NCBI GenBank assembly: GCA_002424495.1
Contig: DIKH01000252.1
Coordinates: 8,402-24,677, forward strand
Direction: 5' to 3'
Source of the DNA: Desulfobacteraceae bacterium UBA5623
GTDB taxonomy: Bacteria > Desulfobacterota > DSM-4660 > Desulfatiglandales > Desulfatiglandaceae
DNA: 16,276 nucleotides
Part shown: in pieces, positions 1-5,980 of the stretch
Layout: the number at the start of each line of letters is the position of its first letter
Position numbering within the stretch: the first letter of the stretch is position 1
Position numbers and translations under genes: made by a program
The notes under the pieces: model-generated
What the model was told of the DNA's origin: nothing
Databases searched by the model: none
The model's input: only the letters and a program-made list of their open reading frames with translations

Positions 1-6
1 CATATT

Positions 7-91
7 GCGAGAGTGGCGGAACTGGCAGACGCGCTGGACTTAGGATCCAGTGGCATTGTCCGTAGGGGTTCGACTCCCCTCTCTCGCACCA
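7..91 (+). tRNA. tRNA-Leu (anticodon UAG)
   Basis: The acceptor stem GCGAGAG (7-13) pairs with CTCTCGC (81-87), followed by discriminator A88 and an encoded CCA (89-91). The anticodon stem CTGGA (34-38) pairs with TCCAG (46-50) around a 7-base loop, and the anticodon TAG is at 41-43, which reads CUA/CUN leucine codons. The T-loop GGTTCGACTCC is present. The 85-nt length fits a class II tRNA with a long variable arm, as expected for leucine. The next gene begins 12 bases after the CCA, so the two may share a transcript. Confidence 0.97.
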
Positions 92-103
92 AAGGAGACT
101 GCA

Positions 104-376
104 ATGGTCGAACGTTTGAAAAAGTGTAAGCATGGAATATATGTTGAGTCTTGTGCTTTTTGTAAGGGGCTTGTGACCAAGAAAAATCAGACGAAGGCCT
201 ATGTCCCGGCCAGGGATGCGGATTTTAGAGATCTGGAAAACGATGATGACCGGGAAGAACAAACAGTGGTTGAAGATTTGTCAGAGGTGTATGAAGAAGA
301 GATTGATGAGCGGCTGCTGCCCATTGATTTAAATGAAGCACCTGTTGCAGGCACATCAAACGATTCAGATTCTTAA
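104..376 (+). CDS. Small hypothetical protein with N-terminal Cys/His cluster
   Basis: A 90-residue protein of unknown function. The frame stays open upstream into the tRNA, but the ATG at 104 is chosen because GGAG (94-97) sits 6 bases before it and the upstream codons lie in the tRNA. The N-terminus has C8, H10, C17 and C20 (CKHG then CAFC), spaced like a small zinc-binding knuckle. The rest, about residues 45-90, is strongly acidic (runs such as ENDDDREE and YEEEIDE) and probably disordered. It has no signal peptide or membrane segment. A role in nucleic acid or protein binding is possible but not shown by the sequence. Confidence 0.7.
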   Translation: MVERLKKCKHGIYVESCAFCKGLVTKKNQTKAYVPARDADFRDLENDDDREEQTVVEDLSEVYEEEIDERLLPIDLNEAPVAGTSNDSDS

Positions 377-394
377 ATTTAAATTGAGCTGTTA

Positions 395-973
395 TCAATA
401 AACTTCGTGCTCGACATAAGGATCCTCACCCTGACAAGCCCTGCAGATTGCTCCATCATTAATGGGGTAGGCTTCTAGGCACATTGGACAGACAACAATG
501 CTGCCTCGGCTTTTTTTTGTTATGAACTCCGGCTTAAGCTGAATCCCCTGAATGGTGAAGGGTCTTGTTCCGGCCTCCCTGATCTGGTCTTGGAGCAACT
601 GAGAATCCTGCTCTATTTTGGGTTTTAGTTTGAAAAACCATGCCTTGATTTCAGGCCAGTCCTCGAGTTTTTTCGGGTCAAGAAAAACCCTGACACCAGC
701 ACCATTATGTTTTTCATAAAGACTGAGGGCGTAACGGCCAAAATTAAGTATCTTGAGCCAGCCATTACCAATGGTGTTTGGTGTTAAAAGCTGAATAGCG
801 TCAGGAAGGCACTTTGTCGTCTCACAGACCGCATCAAAGAATTTTCCCTCGGGCAGATTTTTAAGCGCCATATCAACCATGATTCCCCCGATGAGGACCC
901 CCGGGGCTGCATGACCGTGAAAGGATTTTACAATGGATACAAATTCATCAAATGTGTGAGATCCAATATTCAT
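395..973 (-). CDS. FmdE-family protein with C-terminal zinc ribbon
   Basis: A 192-residue protein resembling FmdE, the subunit E family of formylmethanofuran dehydrogenase operons. The N-terminal FHGHAAPGVLIGG (18-30) is the family's F-x-GH-x-x-PG motif. A second segment, CETTKC then LPDAIQLLTPNTIGNG (50-71), occupies the place of the usual Cys-rich D-A-I-Q...GCT-GKG motif, but the GCT cysteine is replaced by N, so metal binding there may be altered. C162, C165, C177 and C180 form a zinc ribbon near the end. The start at 973 is preferred over an in-frame ATG at 988 because GGAG (plus-strand 983-986) lies 9 bases before it and nothing SD-like precedes 988. Family members occur in anaerobes as stand-alone proteins; the substrate is unknown. 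No methanofuran genes are adjacent. Confidence 0.82.
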   Translation of the reverse strand: MNIGSHTFDEFVSIVKSFHGHAAPGVLIGGIMVDMALKNLPEGKFFDAVCETTKCLPDAIQLLTPNTIGNGWLKILNFGRYALSLYEKHNGAGVRVFLDPKKLEDWPEIKAWFFKLKPKIEQDSQLLQDQIREAGTRPFTIQGIQLKPEFITKKSRGSIVVCPMCLEAYPINDGAICRACQGEDPYVEHEVY

Positions 974-1009
974 GATTATTGTCTCCATCGGGGAATGGGA
1001 GAAAAACCC

Positions 1010-1023
1010 TCGCCTTTAGGCGA
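1010..1023. repeat. Short hairpin upstream of the FmdE-family gene
   Basis: TCGCC (1010-1014) and GGCGA (1019-1023) form a perfect 5-bp stem with a TTTA loop. It lies in the leader side of the minus-strand FmdE-family gene. It has no following T-run, and a regulatory role is not demonstrated. Confidence 0.4.
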
Positions 1024-1052
1024 AGACTTCAGTATGAATTTTTTCTCCCCAA

Positions 1053-1148
1053 AGGGTTCAAGGGGTCTAGGATTCAAGGGTTCGAGGGATTATGATATGT
1101 TTCCAGTTGTTCCCTAGACCCCTTGGCTCCTTGAATCCTTGAACCCTC
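1053..1148. repeat. Composite inverted repeat between the FmdE and PEP mutase-family genes
   Basis: AGGGTTCAAGG (1053-1063) is matched exactly by CCTTGAACCCT (1137-1147). GGGGTCTAGG (1062-1071) is matched by CCTAGACCCC (1113-1122). A third pair is GGATTCAAGG (1070-1079) with CCTTGAATCC (1129-1138). The modules appear in a different order on the two sides, so this is not a simple hairpin but a mosaic of the same short units. It lies 3' of the lyase gene and 5' of the FmdE gene. It is probably a dispersed intergenic repeat; a role in transcript termination is possible. Confidence 0.6.
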
Positions 1149-1151
1149 AAG

Positions 1152-1171
1152 CCATCGGCTTCAGCCGATGG
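1152..1171 (-). terminator. Hairpin with the stop codon in its loop
   Basis: CCATCGGC (1152-1159) and GCCGATGG (1164-1171) form a perfect 8-bp GC-rich stem with a 4-base loop. On the minus strand the loop reads TGAA and contains the TGA stop of the PEP mutase-family gene. No T-tract follows, so it is not a classic intrinsic terminator. It may protect the 3' end or be a repeat that captured the end of the gene. Confidence 0.45.
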
Positions 1172-2060
1172 TGGTTGACTTCTCAACATATCTCATTTCG
1201 ATCTTTTTAAACTCCTCAAGATCAATCAACCCTTCATATCCTTTAAAATCCAGCATGTCAACGGCAACACCTTCTGTGGTGCCGTGATCCCTGAGATGTG
1301 TCAGACACCTGGTCATTGCTGCCGTGGCGGCAAACAGCCCGGACAAGGGATATGCTACCAGCGTGAATCCAAGGGCTTCCAAAGTCGGCGCAGACAAAAA
1401 CGGGGTCTCTCCGCCCTCAACCATATTGGCGAAAAGCGGGGCATCAGGAAAGGCGTCTGATATATTTTTCAACTGATCGATGGTCTGGGGCGCTTCAATG
1501 AATATGACATCCGCCCCTGCCTCAAAATAGGCTCTGCCCCGTTCAATGGCATGATCAAGGCCCATTGGGGCCAGGGCATCTGTGCGGGCGATGATCACAA
1601 GTCCGCTGTCAGCACGGGCCTCGATTGCAGCCCTGATCTTCTCGACATGTTCCGACTTGCTGATCAGGCGCTTTCCGTCCAGGTGGCCGCATTTTTTTGG
1701 CCACTGCTGGTCTTCGAGAATAATGCCTGCAACACCTATATCCACAAAATCGCTTACCGTCCTCATTACATTAAGGGGGTTTCCATACCCGGTGTCCGCG
1801 TCTGCTATCAGCGGAATGGATATTGACCGGACAATCCGGCCAACCGTGTAAAGCATCTCGGTAGCGGTTAAAAACCCGTAGTCAGGTCTGCCAAGGGTGG
1901 ACCCGGAGATGCCGAACCCGCTTGTAAACACCAGTTTAAAACCCAGCTTTTCAGCAATCTTAGCCCCCAGGCAATCATAGACCCCCGGGCCTATATGGAT
2001 GCCTGCGCCATTGATAAGCTCCCGAAGTTCATTAACCTTATTCGATGATGTTCTTGCCAT
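1161..2060 (-). CDS. Isocitrate lyase/PEP mutase-family enzyme
   Basis: A 299-residue TIM-barrel enzyme of the isocitrate lyase/phosphoenolpyruvate mutase superfamily. These enzymes make or break a C-C or P-C bond at the alpha carbon of an oxyacid such as oxaloacetate, 2-methylisocitrate, dimethylmalate or phosphonopyruvate. Visible signatures are SGFGIS (47-52), ADADTGYGNP (86-95) with Mg-binding Asp residues, LED (115-117), KKCGH (122-126) with the C124 catalytic loop seen in lyases, and ARTDA (158-162). The KKCGH loop favours a lyase over a phosphonomutase. The length and lack of a long insert exclude classic glyoxylate-cycle AceA. The start is ATG 2060; its AAGGA lies unusually close (2 bases), but no better start exists. 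No phosphonate or methylcitrate genes are adjacent, so the substrate remains open. Confidence 0.88.
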   Translation of the reverse strand: MARTSSNKVNELRELINGAGIHIGPGVYDCLGAKIAEKLGFKLVFTSGFGISGSTLGRPDYGFLTATEMLYTVGRIVRSISIPLIADADTGYGNPLNVMRTVSDFVDIGVAGIILEDQQWPKKCGHLDGKRLISKSEHVEKIRAAIEARADSGLVIIARTDALAPMGLDHAIERGRAYFEAGADVIFIEAPQTIDQLKNISDAFPDAPLFANMVEGGETPFLSAPTLEALGFTLVAYPLSGLFAATAAMTRCLTHLRDHGTTEGVAVDMLDFKGYEGLIDLEEFKKIEMRYVEKSTTIG

Positions 2061-2131
2061 AGTCCTTTTTCAAACCGAGAACATGCATGATATTAAAATT
2101 AGTCAGACGATATCTTTTTTATGTCGAACGG

Positions 2132-2549
2132 TCAAAGCCATGAGGATAGATCCCTGGAAATCAGACGTTGGAGCCGGAGTATATCCGCTCGAAATGCACC
2201 CTGGAGATAGGATCTTGTCTCAGGCTCCATTTCGGGTTTCACCATCAGTCTGAACCGCATCCCCTCCCTGAACCTTACCCACCGGTTTTCTGTCAAGAGT
2301 TTGCTACCGATTGTCCTGATTGTCCTTTGCAGAGGATTTTTCATCAAGAACATGCGGTTAATGGTTTTGTTCCTGGGTATGCCGAGGGAAATTCAATATC
2401 TGGCCAGAAAAAAAACATGGCTCTTTGACGGAACTCAAAAAGACCTCCGGGTGGTCTTTCATATAATAATACAGTGCTGTGGTCCCGGATTTCGCTGCGC
2501 CTGCAATCAAGAAATCCGGCAGAAACGATATTTGTTTAAATTTATTCAT
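2132..2549 (-). pseudogene. Sulfotransferase gene remnant with internal deletion and frame change
   Basis: The first 63 codons (2549 to 2361) encode a sulfotransferase N-terminus: FLIAGAAKSGTTALYYYMKD carries the PAPS 5'-phosphosulfate loop (A-K-S-G-T-T), followed by HPEVFLSSVKEPCFFS. This frame stops at 2358-2360. In a second minus-strand frame, 2353 to 2132 encodes a typical sulfotransferase C-terminus, including KPEMEPETRSYLQGAF and ending RLISRDLSSWL. Together these give about 135 residues, while complete members are usually near 280-300. The catalytic middle, including the 3'-phosphate-binding part, is missing, and the frames do not match. I read this as a dead gene. No convincing Shine-Dalgarno site precedes 2549. 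Confidence 0.8.
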
Positions 2550-2957
2550 TTATTGTTTGCACAGGTATGCATGATCGCTTCTTTTGCCTTTTACGAGACG
2601 AAAATGTCAAGGAAGAACTTTACATTGGCTTGCCGAAGTGATAAAAAGAGCTGCTGCACGAATGAAGCGAACGTTCGTTCAGCGTCATGTGTTTCGGGTT
2701 CAGGGTTATTGGTAAGAAGAACTACTATGTCGCTTTCAATCCTTTGCAGGATGCCCTGTTGTGAAGACAGAGGCTGGAATAACCCGAGCGGACGCGCGCC
2801 ACTTTTTTGCCTCCAAGGAAAAACCGCTCTATCATCTGCCAGTTGAAAGATTTGTTTTGCTGCAACGTTGCAGTGTTTCAATAAACCCACATGCTCTATA
2901 TATACTCCCTCCAAGAACGTGAGAATGACCTGGCCGCTTTTTGGACCACAAGACAGG
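2550..2957 (+). other. Gene-poor stretch before cas6 with a possible decayed reading frame
   Basis: This stretch holds no intact gene that I trust. One plus-strand frame reads protein-like from 2575 to 2922, interrupted by a TAA at 2713-2715. The first part includes KRAAARMKRTFVQRHVFRVQ and the second KEKPLYHLPVERFVLLQR. Another plus-strand frame at 2581-2640 also looks protein-like (CLLRDENVKEELYIGL), which suggests frameshifts in a dead gene. I could not name the family. The LPVERFVLLQR segment faintly recalls the specificity part of Eco57I-type methylases, or a Cas1 N-terminus; neither is secure. Confidence 0.35.
2860..2873. promoter_or_regulatory. 14-bp perfect palindrome upstream of cas6
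   Basis: CTGCAACGTTGCAG is a perfect 14-bp palindrome centred about 100 bases before the cas6 start. The core and its right flank (GCAACGTTGCAGTG, 2862-2875) recur exactly at 5845-5858, upstream of the second CARF gene. It could be an operator for a regulator of the cas transcripts. A 14-base match in 16 kb can also occur by chance, so confidence is low. Confidence 0.3.
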
Positions 2958-2967
2958 GAGGGTAATA

Positions 2968-3906
2968 ATGCTTTTCGGAAAATATGAGTTTCTTTGCCGT
3001 GTAATAGATGACGCTCAACTGCCGCAGTTCAAAGGTTCCACTTTCAGAGGGGTCTTTGGTCGTGCGCTCAAAAAGGTGGTATGTGCCCTTAAGACACAGG
3101 AATGCAGCCAGTGTCTGCTGAAACAACGGTGTGTGTACGCGCTGGTATTCGAAACACCCATATCCACTGAGACTGCTGAGGGTTCCAGAATCGCCGCTCA
3201 ACCTCACCCTTTTGTCATTGAGCCGCCGCTCGGAACAGAGACATGCCTTTCAAAAGGGGCTCCCTTTAATTTCCATTTGCTGCTTTTCGGGGATGCAAAT
3301 CGAAATCTCCCTTATTTTATCTATGCCTTTGAACAGATAGGGCAGACCGGGATCGGGAAAAGGATCAACGGAAAAAGGGGCCGTTTTACGCTTGAAGAGG
3401 TAAAAACCGGAACAGAACCCATTTATGCCAGTATGGATCAGAAGCTGACGATTGGTGAGGCATTTGATTCGATTTTCCTTAAGGAGCCTGAACACTCACC
3501 CGAAGACGTTTCAACCCTAACGGTGCGCATGATTACGCCCATGCGCCTAAAATTTAACAATCGGCTCAAGGCCGATCTTCCATTTCACGTTCTGGTAAGG
3601 GCCATGCTTCGAAGAGTTTCTTCACTTTTTGAGAGTTATGGGAACGGCGAGCCTGACATGGATTACAGGGGCCTGGTAAAAAGGGCCATGGATGTGCAGG
3701 TCGTGGATGACAATCTCAGTTGGTACGACTGGAAACGGTATTCTTTCAGGCAGGATGAATCCATGCTCATGGGCGGAATGGTGGGGGCGGTCACGTATGA
3801 AGGAAATTTGGGCGAATATCTTCCTCTTATCGAGTTCTGTGAAAAAGTGCATCTCGGCAAGCAGACTGCATTCGGATTAGGAAAGTTTGAAGTGGAGAAG
3901 GCCTGA
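2968..3906 (+). CDS. cas6: Cas6 pre-crRNA processing endoribonuclease (RAMP)
   Basis: A 312-residue Cas6-family RAMP protein, expected to cut the CRISPR transcript within repeats to give crRNAs for the Csm complex. Signatures are LPQFKGSTFRGVFGRALKK (18-36) near the N-terminus, FNFHLLLFG in the middle, and the C-terminal glycine-rich GKQTAFGLGKFEV characteristic of RAMP folds. C39, C46, C49 and C55 form a Cys cluster (ECSQC and QRC), a possible metal site seen in this Cas6 branch. I cannot assign the catalytic His with certainty. The ATG at 2968 is preferred over a TTG at 2941 because GGGAGGG (2956-2962) ends 5 bases before it. Its TGA overlaps the next ATG (TGATG), so the two genes are translationally coupled. 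No CRISPR array is in the window for it to process. Confidence 0.9.
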   Translation: MLFGKYEFLCRVIDDAQLPQFKGSTFRGVFGRALKKVVCALKTQECSQCLLKQRCVYALVFETPISTETAEGSRIAAQPHPFVIEPPLGTETCLSKGAPFNFHLLLFGDANRNLPYFIYAFEQIGQTGIGKRINGKRGRFTLEEVKTGTEPIYASMDQKLTIGEAFDSIFLKEPEHSPEDVSTLTVRMITPMRLKFNNRLKADLPFHVLVRAMLRRVSSLFESYGNGEPDMDYRGLVKRAMDVQVVDDNLSWYDWKRYSFRQDESMLMGGMVGAVTYEGNLGEYLPLIEFCEKVHLGKQTAFGLGKFEVEKA

Positions 3907-5030
3907 TGAAAAATATCCTACTGGCCGTAACAGGACTGAGCCCGCAGGTGATAACAGAGACACTATACGCCCTCCATCAGAGCGCCAGACAGGTGGACGC
4001 GATTCACGTGATCACTACAAGGCATGGCAAGGACATGATATATTCAGGCCTGCTTGGAGGGAAAGGCGGCCACTACTTCCGTTATCTTTCAGCATACGGA
4101 ATTGATTCGGCATGTATGGATTTTTCACACACCAATATACACGTAATCAGCGACGAGCACGGTATTGAACTTCCCGACATAGCATGTGAATCGGATAATG
4201 AACATCTGTTGAGAAAGTGCCTGGAGCTTGCCTTTCGGTTCACCAGTGATCCTGAAACAACCGTGTTTTTCTCAGTAGCAGGGGGCAGAAAGACCATGAG
4301 TTCATGCCTGACCCTCGCGGCCCAGATGTACGGAAGGCCCCAAGACCGGATTTATCACGTGCTGGTATCTCCGGAATTTGAAAGCAATAGTGATTTCTAC
4401 TATCCGCCCAGAGAATCACGGCAGATCGAGCTGAAAGACAAACAGGGTCAACCGTTTTTTAAAGAGTCCAAATACGCTCAGGTGGATCTGATCCCTATTC
4501 CGTTTGTCTCGATTCGGGATCACCTGTCGCCGGATTTTCTGAATGAGCCGAAAGACCCCGGCACCCTGATGCTTTCCCTGATCAGGGAAGACACATCCTT
4601 GCTGACCATTAACCTGAGATCCAGGAAAATCATCTACAAGAAATTAGAGCTGGATATGATGCCTGCCCATCTTTCCCTATATGCATTTTTTGCCATACAG
4701 AAAAAAGGGTGCCCAAAAGAAGCCCGTAGCTGCGGAAATTGCACGGACTGTTTCATGGACATTGTGTCTATTTTTGAAGGACAAGAGCAGATTTCGGAGT
4801 TGTACCGAAAGATATCCAAGGGTCGGCCGGCAAACGAGATGAGCGATTCAGGCATAACCAATTTGGACGCACCGAATTTCAACATGTACAATAGCAAAAT
4901 CAAGAACAATCTTCTGAACCGGTTCGGTCCTTATGCACTGAAGGAACTTGAAATCGCTTCCGAGGGAAAAAAGCCTAATACTTGTTATGGTATCAGGATG
5001 AAAAGGGACCTTATTGAAGTGATTTTTTGA
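3906..5030 (+). CDS. csm6: NE0113-family CARF protein (CRISPR ring nuclease Csm6-type)
   Basis: A 374-residue CARF-domain protein of the NE0113 (TIGR02584-type) family, usually annotated as ring nuclease Csm6. The N-terminal Rossmann-like CARF domain shows VTGLSPQVITETLYAL (8-23) and VAGGRKTMS (124-132), the two loops that bind cyclic oligoadenylate. C269, C276, C279 and C282 form a zinc-type cluster in the linker, and the last roughly 90 residues look helical and may be a winged-helix domain. I see no HEPN R-x4-6-H in the C-terminal half. This argues against an RNase effector and for ligand cleavage or transcription control. It is coupled to cas6 by the 1-base TGATG overlap. The name Csm6 is misleading if it implies the classical HEPN ribonuclease. 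Confidence 0.85.
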   Translation: MKNILLAVTGLSPQVITETLYALHQSARQVDAIHVITTRHGKDMIYSGLLGGKGGHYFRYLSAYGIDSACMDFSHTNIHVISDEHGIELPDIACESDNEHLLRKCLELAFRFTSDPETTVFFSVAGGRKTMSSCLTLAAQMYGRPQDRIYHVLVSPEFESNSDFYYPPRESRQIELKDKQGQPFFKESKYAQVDLIPIPFVSIRDHLSPDFLNEPKDPGTLMLSLIREDTSLLTINLRSRKIIYKKLELDMMPAHLSLYAFFAIQKKGCPKEARSCGNCTDCFMDIVSIFEGQEQISELYRKISKGRPANEMSDSGITNLDAPNFNMYNSKIKNNLLNRFGPYALKELEIASEGKKPNTCYGIRMKRDLIEVIF

Positions 5031-5101
5031 AATGGCTGGAGACGTGCCCCGCCGTGGACTTTTTCACTTCATATCTCAACTCACTGCTGAAGAGAAAAAT
5101 G

Positions 5102-5126
5102 AGGTGGTCGCAAATTGCGGCCACCT
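5102..5126. repeat. Palindrome 1 of the ORF6N-associated set
   Basis: The left arm AGGTGGTCGCAA (5102-5113) and right arm TTGCGGCCACCT (5115-5126) pair around A5114, with 11 Watson-Crick pairs and one G-T. It lies within decayed ORF6N fragment A. The outline GAGG..GTCGCAAATTGCGGC..CC parallels the palindrome inside the intact gene. Confidence 0.7.
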
Positions 5127-5155
5127 TCAGCGCATAAGGATCTTGAGATAATGAT

Positions 5156-5180
5156 TTGAGGTCACAATCTGTGACCTCAA
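5156..5180. repeat. Palindrome 2 of the ORF6N-associated set
   Basis: TTGAGGTCACA (5156-5166) and TGTGACCTCAA (5170-5180) are exact reverse complements, separated by ATC. It lies 74 bases before the ORF6N start, at the beginning of decayed fragment B. It could act as an operator for the ORF6N protein; this is inference. Confidence 0.75.
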
Positions 5181-5253
5181 GTTCCCAATGGGGCGGCGAG
5201 CGGGATAGATCTATGGCTTTTACCGGACAAGGCTGTAGAGCAGGAGATTAAGG

Positions 5254-5811
5254 ATGAATAATTCAAGCGAACCAAGCGTCAGCGTTCATCGAATCGAGAG
5301 GCTGATATACGTAATCCGTGGCCATAAGGTTATACTGGACAGGGAGTTGGCTGAATTGTATGGAGTTGAGACAAGGGTCTTAAAACAGGCCGTCAGAAGA
5401 AATATAAAACGGTTTCCGGACGATTTCATGTTTGAGCTAAGCAGAGATGAGATTATGAGGATATCACAAATTGTGACATCCTCTAAGATCAAGTATTCGA
5501 AGAAAGTCCACGTTTTCACAGAGCAAGGCGTAGCCATGCTCTCCACTGTTTTAAATAGCGAAAGGGCGATAGAGGTTAATATTGAAATCATGCGCGCCTT
5601 TGTCAGAGTTCGTAAAATGCTGGAGGCGCATAGGGAGTTGGCCGCCAAACTGAAGGATCTGGAAAGCCGCATCCAGGATCATGACGAACAGATTCAAATC
5701 ATATTCGAGGCGATCCGGCAGCTCATGACTCCACCTGAAAAGCCAGGAAAGCGGATAGGGTTTGAGGTTAAAGAAGGGAAGGCTATATACCGGAAAAAGA
5801 AAACGGCATAA
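5254..5811 (+). CDS. ORF6N-domain DNA-binding protein
   Basis: A 185-residue protein of the ORF6N family, phage-derived DNA-binding domains often found on mobile or accessory DNA. The ORF6N domain spans about residues 10-105: IRGHKVILDRELAELYGVET, then LKQAVRRNIKRFPDDFMFEL, RISQIVTSS (69-77), and VFTEQGVAMLSTVL. A coiled coil follows at about 127-155 (LAAKLKDLESRIQDHDEQIQ), and the tail ends with the usual PPEKPGKRIGF plus a basic end. The length is typical and the gene is intact. The start is ATG 5254, with AGGAG at 5242-5246. It sits between two CARF genes and is not a Cas protein. It may be an insertion into the locus or a regulator of it. Its own coding sequence carries a near-perfect palindrome at 5457-5483. 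Confidence 0.87.
   Translation: MNNSSEPSVSVHRIERLIYVIRGHKVILDRELAELYGVETRVLKQAVRRNIKRFPDDFMFELSRDEIMRISQIVTSSKIKYSKKVHVFTEQGVAMLSTVLNSERAIEVNIEIMRAFVRVRKMLEAHRELAAKLKDLESRIQDHDEQIQIIFEAIRQLMTPPEKPGKRIGFEVKEGKAIYRKKKTA
5457..5483. repeat. Palindrome 3, inside the ORF6N coding sequence
   Basis: GAGGATATCACAA (5457-5469) pairs with TTGTGACATCCTC (5471-5483) around A5470, with 12 of 13 pairs formed; the only mismatch is 5463/5477. It encodes RISQIVTSS. Its half-sites resemble palindromes 1 and 2 in the upstream remnants. Confidence 0.75.
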
Positions 5812-5844
5812 AAGTGGCGACAGCTTGATATTTTCGAGACTTCG

Positions 5845-5854
5845 GCAACGTTGC
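5845..5854. promoter_or_regulatory. GCAACGTTGC palindrome upstream of the second CARF gene
   Basis: GCAACGTTGC is a perfect 10-bp palindrome about 130 bases before the CARF start at 5981. With its right flank it repeats the 14-base GCAACGTTGCAGTG found upstream of cas6 at 2862-2875. It is a candidate shared operator. Chance is a real alternative. Confidence 0.3.
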
Positions 5855-5980
5855 AGTGGTTGAAGAGATTATCCTGACGGTTATAGTAGTTTAATCAATC
5901 GGACGGAGCTGCGTCAATTCCGGTCAGAAGAAAATCCGGAGACAGCAATTTCGGGCGGACACGTAATTTGGAGGATGATT

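Larger units (their letters stand above)
5062..5251 (+). pseudogene. Decayed ORF6N-family gene remnants
   Basis: Two fragments in different frames match the region of ORF6N/KilA-N-type proteins that precedes the conserved AFTEQG segment. Fragment A (5071-5148) reads QLTAEEKNEVVANCGHL, then a short tail and a stop. Fragment B (5156-5251) reads LRSQSVTSS, WGG and MAFTGQG before a stop. From memory of the family, these are the two alternative versions of the same protein region, so they may come from two lost paralogues or one mosaic gene. The intact ORF6N gene begins 3 bases after fragment B stops. Two strong palindromes lie inside the remnants. Confidence 0.6.

Noticed and set aside
7..91. tRNA-Leu 3' end as an attachment site for an integrated island
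   Set aside because: I found no second copy of the tRNA 3' end and no integrase gene in the window.
50..103. Longer start for the small Cys/His protein
   Set aside because: These codons lie inside the tRNA gene, and a good ribosome site precedes ATG 104.
2301..2846. A 181-codon plus-strand open frame over the sulfotransferase remnant
   Set aside because: It lies antisense to recognisable sulfotransferase sequence, has odd composition and no recognisable domain.
2858..2890. Lone CRISPR repeat, because GTTTCAAT is next to a stem
   Set aside because: The order of stem and ATTGAAAC-type handle is wrong on both strands, and no spacer or second copy follows.
4336..4359. HEPN-like R-x6-H in the NE0113 protein (RPQDRIYH)
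   Set aside because: It lies within the CARF domain just after the VAGGRKT loop, not in a C-terminal HEPN domain.
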